5,899 nt of DNA from a bacterium. GTDB lineage: Bacteria > Desulfobacterota > Binatia > UBA12015. The DNA lies in contig JAGWVP010000222.1 in assembly GCA_018970825.1 (NCBI GenBank), positions 1 through 5,899 of the forward strand, written 5' to 3'. Position 1 is the first letter of the stretch; each line of letters opens with the position of its first letter. The notes below the pieces were generated by a model. That model had not been told where the DNA came from. It worked only from the letters and a program-made list of their open reading frames with translations, and ran no database searches. Of the stretch, positions 1-5,899 are shown piece after piece. Made by a program: the position numbers and the translations under genes.

Positions 1-558
1 CGGGATCGCGCGCAGTGCCGTCGCGAAGGCCTCGGCCGCGCGCGCGTCGAAGAGCACGAAGCGGACCTCCCGCAGGCGGCCCGGGTCGCGCCGCAGCTCG
101 TCGACGGTCGTGCCGATCGCGACCTCCGCCGCCTCGTCGAGCGGGTAGCGGTAGACCCCGGTCGAGATCGCCGGGAACGCGATGCTCGCGAGTCCCTTCT
201 CGCGCGCGACCGCGAGCGCGCGGCGGTGGCACGAGGCGAGGAGCGCCGCGTGGTCGCGCGTCGAGCCGTACACGGGGCCGACCGCGTGGACGACCCAGCG
301 CGCGCGCAGCAGGCCTCCGGTCGTGACCGCGACCTCGCCCGCCGGGAGACCGTCCGGCCAGTCGCTCGCGCGCAGGCGCCGGCACTCCTCGACGATCGCC
401 GGTCCGCCGCGCCGGTGGATCGCGCCGTCCACGCCGCCTCCGCCGAGCAGGCCGGAGTTGGCGGCGCTCACGATCGCGTCGGCGTCGGAGAGCGTGAGGT
501 CGCCCTCCTGCAGGACGATCTCCGCTTCGCCGACGCGTCGACGCCCGACCTCGCGCAC
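1..558 (-). CDS. Macro-domain (ADP-ribose-binding) protein, YmdB-like, 3' end cut by window edge
   Basis: The 186 visible codons translate to an almost complete macro domain of the YmdB/Appr-1''-p processing class. Members bind ADP-ribose, and many hydrolyse O-acetyl-ADP-ribose or remove ADP-ribose from proteins; it is presumably cytosolic. Visible motifs are SAANSGLLGGGGVDGAIH (residues 31-48, with N34 and D44 at the catalytic Asn and Asp positions of E. coli YmdB), VVHAVGPVYG in mid-protein, and the phosphate loop AFPAISTGVYRYP (127-139). The first Asn of the usual NAAN is Ser31. The last visible residues (FVLFDARAAEAF...) match the final strand and helix of the family, so few residues should be missing. 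The GTG at 558 is the only start codon between the upstream TGA and the domain, and its ribosome-binding site is weak (GGGCGG nine bases upstream). It lies 18 bases after the molybdoenzyme stop and in the same frame, so it is probably the last or a late gene of the operon. The family is clear; the true substrate is unknown. Confidence 0.9.
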   Translation of the reverse strand, partial: MREVGRRRVGEAEIVLQEGDLTLSDADAIVSAANSGLLGGGGVDGAIHRRGGPAIVEECRRLRASDWPDGLPAGEVAVTTGGLLRARWVVHAVGPVYGSTRDHAALLASCHRRALAVAREKGLASIAFPAISTGVYRYPLDEAAEVAIGTTVDELRRDPGRLREVRFVLFDARAAEAFATALRAIP

Positions 559-569
559 GCAGCCGCGCC

Positions 570-588
570 GCCCGGCTCAGGCCGGGGC
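570..588 (-). other. Hairpin around the molybdoenzyme stop codon
   Basis: On the minus strand GCCCCGGC and GCCGGGC can pair (seven base pairs, one bulged C) with a CTGA loop that contains the TGA stop of the oxidoreductase. No T-run follows, so it is not a classical terminator. It could influence translational coupling to the macro-domain gene 18 bases downstream. In DNA this GC-rich, such a stem may also arise by chance. Confidence 0.3.
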
Positions 589-2841
589 GATCTCCACCGG
601 GATGCCGTTCAGCACCGCGTTGCCCGACAGCGGGTCGATCGCGGCCTCGTCGGCGAGCCGGTTCGAGTTCACGCCGGCATGCGCGCGGGCGACCGACATC
701 CGGCTGCCCTCCTCGTCGTGCCCCCAGCCGTGCGGCAGGCTCGCCACTCCGGGCATGATGCCGTCGGTGAGCTCGACCGGAGCCACGATCTCGCCCGCAC
801 GCGAACGGACGCGCGCGCTCCCGCCGTCGGCGACGCCGAGACGCCGGGCGTCCTCGGGGTGGAGGTGGAGCGTGCAGCGCGCGCGTCCCGACACCAGCGA
901 CTCGACGTTGTGCATCCAGGAGTTGTTCGAGCGCAGGTCGCGCCGGCCGACCAGCACCATGCCGGCGCCGCCCGCGCGCGCCTCGCGCAGGCGCGCCCGC
1001 AGCCGGTCGAGGTCGGCGAGCAGCGGCTCGGGCGCGAGCTCGATCTTCCCCGAGGGCGTCCGCAGGATCTCGGGAATCCGCGGCTCGAGCGGCCCCAGGT
1101 CGACGCCGTGGGGGTGCTCGAGCAGCTTCGCGATCGAGAGCCCGTCGGGGCGCGCGCCGTAGCCGTCGCCCCACGGGCCGGTGCGGATCGCGAGGTCGAG
1201 CAGGCGCTCGGGGCCGCGCACGGACGAGGTCGCGGCGCGGATCTCGGACGCGTCGCGGCCGTGGATGGGCGAGTGCGCGCTCGAGAGGGCGCGCCCGAGC
1301 TGCTGCTCGAACACGAAGTCGTCGAGCGCGTCGGTGTCCGCGGCGGCACCCTGCCCCGAGGCGATCGCCGCGAGACGCAGCAGGGTCCGCCACTCGGGCA
1401 TCGCGCCCGGCGGCGGCTCGATCGCGGGCCGCGAGTAGCGGGCGAAGTTGCGCACCGAGAGCGAGGTGAATGCGAACGGAAAGTGCGGCTGCTCGAGCCC
1501 CGAAAGGCCGGGGAAGATCACGTGCGCGTGGCGGGTCGTCTCGTTGAGATAGATGTCGAGGCTCACCATGAGTTCGAGCGACGCAAACGCGCGGGACAGC
1601 CGCCCGCCGTTCGGCGTCGAGAGCGCGGGGTTGCCGGCGACGGTGAAGAGCGCGCGCAGCTGGCCCTCGCCCGGCGTCTCGATCTCCTCGGCGAGGCAGG
1701 CGACCGGGATCTCGCCGAAGGCCTCGGCGGCGCCGCGCACGCGGCTCTTCCAGCGGCCGAGCCGCACGCCCTTGCCCCGGCCCGGCTCGCCCTGCGTGTT
1801 CGCGGGCCCGGTCGCCGAGCGCGGGAACATCGCGCCGCCGGGGCGGTCGAGGTTGCCGGTCAGCACGTTCAGCACGTCGACGAGCCAGCTCGCGAGCGTG
1901 CCGAACTCCTGCGTGCAGGTGCCGATCCGTCCGTAGACGGCGGCCGTGCGCGCGGCGGCGAGTTCGCGGGCGATGCGGCGGATCGTCGCGGCGGGCACGC
2001 CGCAGCCGGCCTCGACCGCCTCGGGCGAGAAGTCCGCGAGCGCGCGCTCCACCTCGGCGAGACCGGCGAGGTGCTCGGCGAGCCGACCCGGGCGGGCGAG
2101 CCCCTCCGCCAGGATCGCGTGCGCCATCCCGGCGAGCAGCATCGCGTCGGTGCCCGGCCGCACGAAGACGTGCTCGTCGGCTTCCTCGGAGGTGCGCGTG
2201 CGCCGCGGGTCGACGACCACGATGCGCCCGCCGCGGGCGCGGATCGCGCGCAGGCGCGACTTCACGTCGGGCGCCGTCATCAGGCTGCCGTTCGAGACCA
2301 TCGGGTTGCCGCCCAGCACGACGAGGTGGTCGGTGCGGTCGAGGTCGGGCACGGGCACGCTCAGCGCCGTGCCGAACACGAGGCCCGACGACACCTGCTT
2401 CGGCATCTGGTCGACCGTGCTCGCCGAGCAGACCGTGTGCGTGCCGAGCGCGTGGACGAGCGCGCGGGAGTAGAGCCCGAGCGAGACGTGGTGGGCGGAC
2501 GGGTTGCCGAGGTAGACGCCGGCGGACTGCCGGCCGTGGCGCTCGAGGATCGGCACGAGGCGACGCTCGACCTCGGCGAACGCTTCGTCCCAGCCGACCT
2601 CGCGGAAGCGGTCGCCCTCGCGGATCAGCGGCGAGCGCAGGCGGTCGGGGTCGGCCTGCAGCCCCGCGAGGGCCGGCCCCTTCGGGCACATGTAGCCGCG
2701 GCTGAAGACGTCCTCCTCGTCGCCGCGGATCGAGACGACCTCGCGGCCGTGCACGCGGACCTCGAGGTTGCAGTTCGCCTCGCACAGCGGACAGGTGTGG
2801 AAGCGGGAGACGGTGCCGACGGGCTCGTCGTTCTGGGCCAT
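577..2841 (-). CDS. Molybdopterin-dependent oxidoreductase with N-terminal [4Fe-4S] cluster (formate dehydrogenase/nitrate reductase superfamily, substrate unknown)
   Basis: This 754-residue protein is a bis-MGD molybdoenzyme of the DMSO reductase superfamily, a catalytic subunit that moves electrons between a substrate and a 4Fe-4S cluster. The cluster motif is C17-x2-C20-x3-C24-x27-C52, followed by K54, the usual electron-relay lysine. The core starts near residue 69 and includes LVVLGGNPMVSNGS and IVVVDPRRTRTSEEAD (cofactor binding), and later VAGNPALSTPNGG and SLDIYLNETTRHAHVIFPG. The C-terminal MGD-binding domain spans about 628-754 (LRSNNSWMHN, LHLHPEDARRLGV, LPHGWGH). There is no twin-arginine signal or membrane segment, so it should be cytoplasmic. 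Aligned with formate dehydrogenase H, the Mo-ligand position falls on Asp144 in SASTVDQMPKQ rather than Cys or SeCys; Cys138 is nearby. ATG 2841 is chosen because the cluster follows at once, although no good Shine-Dalgarno is visible. It lies 46 bases after the channel gene. No partner electron-transfer subunit is seen nearby. Family is certain; formate dehydrogenase activity is not supported. Confidence 0.93.
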   Translation of the reverse strand: MAQNDEPVGTVSRFHTCPLCEANCNLEVRVHGREVVSIRGDEEDVFSRGYMCPKGPALAGLQADPDRLRSPLIREGDRFREVGWDEAFAEVERRLVPILERHGRQSAGVYLGNPSAHHVSLGLYSRALVHALGTHTVCSASTVDQMPKQVSSGLVFGTALSVPVPDLDRTDHLVVLGGNPMVSNGSLMTAPDVKSRLRAIRARGGRIVVVDPRRTRTSEEADEHVFVRPGTDAMLLAGMAHAILAEGLARPGRLAEHLAGLAEVERALADFSPEAVEAGCGVPAATIRRIARELAAARTAAVYGRIGTCTQEFGTLASWLVDVLNVLTGNLDRPGGAMFPRSATGPANTQGEPGRGKGVRLGRWKSRVRGAAEAFGEIPVACLAEEIETPGEGQLRALFTVAGNPALSTPNGGRLSRAFASLELMVSLDIYLNETTRHAHVIFPGLSGLEQPHFPFAFTSLSVRNFARYSRPAIEPPPGAMPEWRTLLRLAAIASGQGAAADTDALDDFVFEQQLGRALSSAHSPIHGRDASEIRAATSSVRGPERLLDLAIRTGPWGDGYGARPDGLSIAKLLEHPHGVDLGPLEPRIPEILRTPSGKIELAPEPLLADLDRLRARLREARAGGAGMVLVGRRDLRSNNSWMHNVESLVSGRARCTLHLHPEDARRLGVADGGSARVRSRAGEIVAPVELTDGIMPGVASLPHGWGHDEEGSRMSVARAHAGVNSNRLADEAAIDPLSGNAVLNGIPVEIAPA

Positions 2842-2854
2842 GTCCCGGTCTATC

Positions 2855-2874
2855 GCGCGGCCTTCCGGGCGCGC
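2855..2874 (-). other. Hairpin between channel and molybdoenzyme genes
   Basis: On the minus strand GCGCGCC and GGCCGCGC pair into a stem of seven base pairs with one bulge and a CGGAA loop. It lies 13 bases after the channel stop codon and 13 bases before the molybdoenzyme ATG. There is no T-run, so intrinsic termination is unlikely. An mRNA processing or translation-tuning role is possible but unproven. Confidence 0.35.
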
Positions 2875-2887
2875 AATCCGGACCCGA

Positions 2888-3994
2888 TCAGGCGCCGAGC
2901 GCCCGGCGCACCGCTTCGTATCCCTTCTGGTCGGTCATGAGACAGATCGTCGATCCGGCCTCGACGCGGAGCGACCCCTCGGGCTTGTAGACGTAGGAGC
3001 TCTTCCCGGGAGGGACCAGGGCGACCACGATCACGTTGGGGATCGCCGCGAGCCCGATCTCGTCGATCGTCCGGCCGGCGGAGCCCGCGCCGTCCGGCAC
3101 GACGATTTCCTCGATCCGGAGCGACGGGTCGCGCGCACGCAGCATCGTGTCGAGGAAGGTCACGACGCTCGGACGCACGAGCGCCGACGCGAGTCGCAGG
3201 CCGCCGATCGCGAGCGGGAAGACGACCTCGTCCGCGCCGGCGCGCCGGAGCTTGTCCTCCGTCTGGATCTCCTGCGCCATCGCCACGATGCGCATGCCCG
3301 GGTTCACCTGGTGGGCGGTCATCGTGGCGAGGATGTTGTCGCGGTCGGAGGTGGTCGCGACGATCATGCCCTCGGCGCGCTCGAGGCCCGCACGGCGGAG
3401 CGTCGCCTCGTCGTCGGTCTCGCCCTCCACCTGGTACTCGTCCGCGGAGACGGACTCGGACCCGACTGCACGGATCCGGACGACGGTCCGGCCGGTCGCG
3501 ACGAGCTCGTCGATGGCCTTCTCCACGATGGGCCCGGTGCCGCAGACGACGTAGTGGCCCCTCAGGTCCTCGATCCGCTTGCGCATCCGCCTCTCCTTCA
3601 GGATCCGGGACACCTGCCCCTCGACGATCAGCGCGGTCGCCGCGGAAACCGCGTAGACGAGCACGCCCATGCCCACGAGCAGGAATCCCGCCGTGAACAG
3701 CCGGCCGCCGGGGCTGTGGTCGAGCGGGATGATCTCGCCGTAGCCGACCGTCGTGAGCGTGATGACCGTCATGTAGAACGAGTCGATCCAGCCGAGGTCG
3801 CTCCCCTGGGCGAGGTCGATCGTCCGGTAGACGAGCGTGCCGAGCCCCATCATGCCGAGGGTCGCGAGGAGCGCGCGCCGGAGGCGCCGGCGCGTGTCGG
3901 CGAGAAGGTCCGGGGCCGGCGGCTTCGGGCGCGGCTTCAGGTCGGTGTCGTCGATCGGCTGGAGCAGCAGGCCGCGCCACGGCGGCGACGGCAC
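2888..3994 (-). CDS. Two-TM potassium channel with cytoplasmic RCK (TrkA-N/TrkA-C) domain
   Basis: This 368-residue inner-membrane channel subunit is predicted to tetramerise and conduct K+, gated by its RCK domains. After a proline-rich cytoplasmic N-terminus and a basic RRRLRR patch (35-40) come TM1 (about 41-59), a pore helix and selectivity filter TLTTVGYGE (79-87), and TM2 (about 99-124). The RCK N-lobe begins at RGHYVVCGTG (145-154), continues through LRRAGLERAEGMIVATTSD and KLRRAGADEVVFPLAIGG, and is followed by a TrkA-C lobe from about 280 to the end. The Rossmann loop reads GTGPIV rather than GxGxxG, and the acidic residue usual after the second strand is missing (VVRIRAV). Nucleotide binding may therefore be altered. 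GTG 3994 is chosen for its Shine-Dalgarno AGGCGGA at six-base spacing. A TTG at 4018 overlapping the lyase stop (TTGA) is a possible alternative that would add eight residues. The gene follows the lyase by 20 bases. It contains a strong internal start at M137 (separate entry). Confidence 0.93.
   Translation of the reverse strand: MPSPPWRGLLLQPIDDTDLKPRPKPPAPDLLADTRRRLRRALLATLGMMGLGTLVYRTIDLAQGSDLGWIDSFYMTVITLTTVGYGEIIPLDHSPGGRLFTAGFLLVGMGVLVYAVSAATALIVEGQVSRILKERRMRKRIEDLRGHYVVCGTGPIVEKAIDELVATGRTVVRIRAVGSESVSADEYQVEGETDDEATLRRAGLERAEGMIVATTSDRDNILATMTAHQVNPGMRIVAMAQEIQTEDKLRRAGADEVVFPLAIGGLRLASALVRPSVVTFLDTMLRARDPSLRIEEIVVPDGAGSAGRTIDEIGLAAIPNVIVVALVPPGKSSYVYKPEGSLRVEAGSTICLMTDQKGYEAVRRALGA
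3584..3598 (-). promoter_or_regulatory. Internal ribosome-binding site and ATG for a soluble RCK subunit
   Basis: Within the channel gene the minus strand reads AAGGAGAGGCGGATG. A near-perfect Shine-Dalgarno AAGGAG (3598-3593) sits six bases before an in-frame ATG (3586-3584) that encodes M137. M137 lies in the linker after TM2 and just before the RCK domain, so initiation here would yield a 232-residue soluble RCK protein. MthK makes such a product from an internal start at M107 and assembles it with the full-length channel. The site is stronger than the gene's own start signal. It also uses the codon AGG for Arg, where CGC or CGG would be expected in such GC-rich DNA. Function is inferred, not shown. 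Confidence 0.6.
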
Positions 3995-4000
3995 CTTCGA

Positions 4001-4007
4001 TCCGCCT
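4001..4007 (-). promoter_or_regulatory. Ribosome-binding site that decides the channel start
   Basis: AGGCGGA lies six bases upstream of GTG 3994 and eight bases after the lyase stop codon. It supports GTG 3994 over the TTG at 4018, for which no such site is evident. Its closeness to the preceding stop also fits translational coupling. Confidence 0.6.
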
Positions 4008-4014
4008 GCCCGGC

Positions 4015-4938
4015 TCAAGGCGCCGCGGGGGCCGACGCCGCGCGCGCGACGATCTTGCGCGCGCGGTTGATGTGCGGTGCGTCCACCATCGCGCCGTTGA
4101 ACACGAAGGCCGCCTGGCCGCGAGCGAAGGCCTCGGTCGCTGCCTGCAGCAGCGCGTTCGCCTCCTCGACCTCCTCGCGCGTCGGCACGAAGACGCGGTT
4201 GATGATCGGCACCTGCGCGGGATGGATCGCGGCCTTGCCGGTGAATCCCATCTCCGCCGCCTCGCGCGCCTCGCGCTCGAGCCCCGCGTCGTCGTGGAAG
4301 TCGAAGAAGGGCATGTCGAGCGCCTCCATGCCGACGGCCGCGGCCGCCAGCAGGCAGGCCGAGCGCGCGAAGGTGAAGACGTCGGGGATCGAGCCGTCGG
4401 TCTTGCGCGAGCGCCGCGCCCCGATCGCGTTCGAGAGGTCCTCGGAAGCCCACATCATCGCGACCGAGCGCAGGCTCGCCTGGGCGATCCGCCGGATGTT
4501 GAGGATCGCCTCGGGCGTCTCGGTCGCGAGCAGCACCAGGCCGACGGAGCCCTGCGGCCGGTGAGTGATCGCCTCCAGCGTCGACAGGGCGCGGTCGATG
4601 AACCGTACGTCGTCCTCGCTGCGGAGCTTCGGCACGACGTAGCCGTCGGGGTGGCCGGCCATCGTCACCGTGAGGTCGTCGAGCGCGAGGCCCGTCTCGA
4701 TCGGGTTCAGCCGCACGAGCCGTTCGGTGCCGCGGAAGTCCATCTCGAGCAGCGCGTCGCGCACCCTCTCGCGGGCCTCGCCCTTGTGGTCGGGCACGAC
4801 CGCGTCCTCGAGGTCGAGGATGAGCGAGTCCGCGCCGACCCCGCAGGCCTTCTCCATCTTGTGCCGGTCGTCCCCCGGAACGAAGAGCAGCGAGCGGCGC
4901 AGCCGGGGCGCGATCGATCGGTGGTCCCTCGTGCTCAC
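4015..4938 (-). CDS. HpcH/HpaI aldolase / CitE-like CoA-ester lyase
   Basis: This 307-residue protein belongs to the CitE/malyl-CoA lyase/CLYBL family, Mg2+-dependent TIM-barrel enzymes that cleave or form (hydroxy)acyl-CoA esters such as citramalyl-, malyl- or methylmalyl-CoA. Visible motifs are RRSLLFVPGDD (14-24), LILDLEDAV (39-47), VRLNP with the conserved substrate Arg76, VPKL (K104), LLATETPEAILN with Mg ligand Glu140, WASEDL with the likely second ligand Asp167, and the C-terminal GFTGKAAIHPAQV signature. Length matches stand-alone lyases, and there are no neighbouring citrate lyase alpha or gamma subunits, so it is unlikely to be citrate lyase CitE itself. The exact substrate cannot be read from sequence. 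GTG 4938 is preferred: it starts just before the conserved N-terminus and has GGGAAG three bases upstream. The ATG at 5070 in the same frame would add 44 residues of non-family-like sequence and would overlap the glgA start. It appears to be the first gene of the leftward operon. Confidence 0.9.
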   Translation of the reverse strand: MSTRDHRSIAPRLRRSLLFVPGDDRHKMEKACGVGADSLILDLEDAVVPDHKGEARERVRDALLEMDFRGTERLVRLNPIETGLALDDLTVTMAGHPDGYVVPKLRSEDDVRFIDRALSTLEAITHRPQGSVGLVLLATETPEAILNIRRIAQASLRSVAMMWASEDLSNAIGARRSRKTDGSIPDVFTFARSACLLAAAAVGMEALDMPFFDFHDDAGLEREAREAAEMGFTGKAAIHPAQVPIINRVFVPTREEVEEANALLQAATEAFARGQAAFVFNGAMVDAPHINRARKIVARAASAPAAP

Positions 4939-5068
4939 GCGCTTCCCGCTATCGCGGCTCGCACCGACAACGCAAGGCGCGAGGTGCCGGCGCCCGACCT
5001 TGCCCGTGCCCGGGAGTCGCCGGGGGTGCCCTTGCACGGGGTGCCCGCCGCAGGCGAACGTCCCGTCC
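4939..5068. promoter_or_regulatory. Divergent intergenic region between lyase operon and glgA
   Basis: These 130 bases separate two start codons that face away from each other, so they should hold the promoters of both units. No convincing -35/-10 pair is visible on the plus strand. On the minus strand TTGCGT and a GATAGC about 16 bases later resemble a weak sigma-70 pair. That pair ends so close to GTG 4938 that transcription would begin almost at the start codon. No Shine-Dalgarno precedes the glgA ATG. The region is less protein-like than its flanks and contains the GGGGTGCCC repeat described separately. Confidence 0.55.
5023..5046. repeat. Direct repeat GGGGTGCCC x2 with overlapping GTGC/GCAC inverted repeat
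   Basis: GGGGTGCCC occurs at 5023-5031 and 5038-5046, a 15-base period. A third GTGCCC is at 5006-5011. Between the copies GTGC and GCAC form an inverted repeat with a four-base spacer (5026-5037). The block ends 22 bases before the glgA ATG, so it is a candidate operator or mRNA leader element for glgA. A chance origin in GC-rich DNA is possible. Confidence 0.35.
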
Positions 5069-5899
5069 ATGTCCGGTCCGCGCAGGAAGGTGCTGTTCGT
5101 CGCCTCGGAGTGCCTGCCCTATGCCAAGGCGGGCGGGCTCGGCGACGTCGTCTCCGCGCTCTCGAAGGAGCTCGTCCGCCGGGGCGACGACGCCCGCATC
5201 CTCATGCCCCTCTACGGCTCGATCGACCGGCGGCGCTTCGACATCGAGCCGCTGCAGCCGATCTGCGTCCACATGGGAGGCGAGGAGATCTGGGCGGGGA
5301 TCTGCCGCGGGACGCTCGACGGTCTCGTCCCGGTCTACTTCCTCGACCAGGGCGGCTTCTACGGCGGCCGCGACGTTTACGGCGTCGGCGCGGCCTACTC
5401 CTTCGACGCGCGGCGCTTCGCCTTCCTGTCGCGTGCCTCGCTTCAGCTCGCGCTCGACCTCGACTTCGTGCCCGACGTCATGCACCTGCACGACTGGCAG
5501 ACCTCGCTCGTCGCGGCCTACCTCTCCGACCTCGGGCCCGGCTTCGAACCGCTCGCCGACACGGCGACGGTGCTGACGATCCACAACGTCGAGTACCAGG
5601 GGAAGTTTCCCGCCGATGCGCTCGAGTGGATGGCGTTGCCGACCGACGTCTTCCGTCCGGACCGGATCGAGGACTTCGGCGGCCTCAACCTGCTCAAGTG
5701 CGGCATCGCCTATGCCGACGCGCTCACGACGGTGTCGCCGACGCACGCGAGGGAGATGACGGACGAGCCGGGCGGCCACGGTCTCGGCCGGATGCTCGCC
5801 GCGCGTTCCTCGAGCACGGTCGGCATCCTGAACGGCGTCGACGACGACGTCTGGAATCCGGAGACCGACCCGATGCTGCCGGCGCGCTACGGCGTCGAC
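5069..5899 (+). CDS. glgA: Glycogen synthase (ADP-glucose, GT5 family), N-terminal 277 residues; 3' end outside window
   Basis: GlgA transfers glucose from ADP-glucose to the non-reducing end of a growing alpha-1,4-glucan in the cytoplasm. The reading frame stays open to the window edge and covers the N-terminal Rossmann-like (GT5) domain. Visible are KVLFVASECLPYAKAGGLGDVV (7-28, with the ADP-glucose-binding Lys20 and GGLGD loop), HLHDWQTSL (139-147), LTIHNVEYQGKF (169-180), TVSPTHAREM (221-230) and GILNGVDDDVWNP (252-264). That last motif marks the end of the N-terminal domain, just before the linker to the C-terminal GT1-like domain. E. coli GlgA has 477 residues, so about 200 are missing here. 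ATG 5069 places the KVLFVASE strand at the expected N-terminus, and no in-frame start lies immediately upstream. No Shine-Dalgarno is visible (GAACGTCCCGTCC precedes the ATG), so a leaderless or weakly initiated mRNA is possible. It is transcribed away from the lyase operon. Confidence 0.95.
   Translation, partial: MSGPRRKVLFVASECLPYAKAGGLGDVVSALSKELVRRGDDARILMPLYGSIDRRRFDIEPLQPICVHMGGEEIWAGICRGTLDGLVPVYFLDQGGFYGGRDVYGVGAAYSFDARRFAFLSRASLQLALDLDFVPDVMHLHDWQTSLVAAYLSDLGPGFEPLADTATVLTIHNVEYQGKFPADALEWMALPTDVFRPDRIEDFGGLNLLKCGIAYADALTTVSPTHAREMTDEPGGHGLGRMLAARSSSTVGILNGVDDDVWNPETDPMLPARYGVD

Noticed and set aside
2855..2874. Rho-independent terminator between channel and molybdoenzyme genes
   Set aside because: A stem exists, but no T-run follows it on the transcribed strand, and the gap is only 46 bases within a codirectional gene run.
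226..2940. A 904-codon open frame on the plus strand, antisense to the molybdoenzyme and part of the macro gene
   Set aside because: The translation is low-complexity, rich in Arg, Ala, Asp and Glu with no recognisable domain. It mirrors a confidently identified gene on the other strand, and such long antisense frames are expected at this GC content.
3995..4453. Upstream extension of the channel frame to an ATG at 4453
   Set aside because: This part is the out-of-frame shadow of the lyase gene. Channel-like sequence begins only after the lyase stop, and a good Shine-Dalgarno supports GTG 3994.
2768..4564. A 598-codon plus-strand open frame covering the channel and lyase genes
   Set aside because: It has no family motifs and composition typical of a shadow frame, and it lies entirely opposite two well-supported genes.
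4939..4980. Sigma-70 promoter TTGCGT-N16-GATAGC for the lyase operon
   Set aside because: It matches the consensus poorly and would place the transcription start almost at the GTG, upstream of little or no leader. It is mentioned in the intergenic entry but not listed as a promoter.
4939..5070. Extended N-terminus of the lyase starting at the ATG at 5070
   Set aside because: The 44 extra residues (MDGTFACGGHPVQG...) do not resemble the family, would overlap the glgA start codon, and leave no room for promoters. GTG 4938 with an upstream GGGAAG fits better.
4949..5779. A 276-codon minus-strand open frame opposite glgA
   Set aside because: It has the same shadow-frame composition and overlaps the clear glgA N-terminus and the divergent intergenic region.

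Overview
The window is very GC-rich (roughly 70% by eye), uses GTG starts freely and has tightly packed genes. This fits a high-GC Gram-negative lineage such as Myxococcota or other 'deltaproteobacterial' or Binatota-like groups, but there is no marker gene and the assignment is only a guess. I see no RNA genes, insertion sequences, CRISPR arrays or phage genes.

Layout: four genes run leftward on the minus strand. In order of transcription they are a CitE/HpcH-type CoA-ester lyase (4938-4015), a two-TM potassium channel with a cytoplasmic RCK regulator (3994-2888), a cytoplasmic [4Fe-4S]/molybdopterin oxidoreductase (2841-577) and a macro-domain protein (558 to the left edge, nearly complete). 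The gaps are 20, 46 and 18 bases, so the four genes are probably cotranscribed. A 130-base divergent intergenic region (4939-5068) separates them from glgA (glycogen synthase), which starts at 5069 on the plus strand and runs off the right edge.

How they fit together: no single pathway is evident. The lyase and the molybdoenzyme could both act on organic acids. The channel and the macro protein (ADP-ribose or acetyl-ADP-ribose chemistry) look like physiological accessories. GlgA belongs to a separate, divergent transcription unit for glycogen synthesis.

Most interesting signals: (1) a near-consensus Shine-Dalgarno sequence lies inside the potassium channel gene, six bases before an in-frame ATG exactly at the membrane/RCK junction. 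This predicts a separate soluble RCK subunit, as in MthK. (2) The molybdoenzyme seems to carry Asp, not Cys or SeCys, where the formate dehydrogenase family has its Mo ligand. (3) The RCK domain has lost canonical nucleotide-binding residues. I did not find an obviously new multi-gene system.
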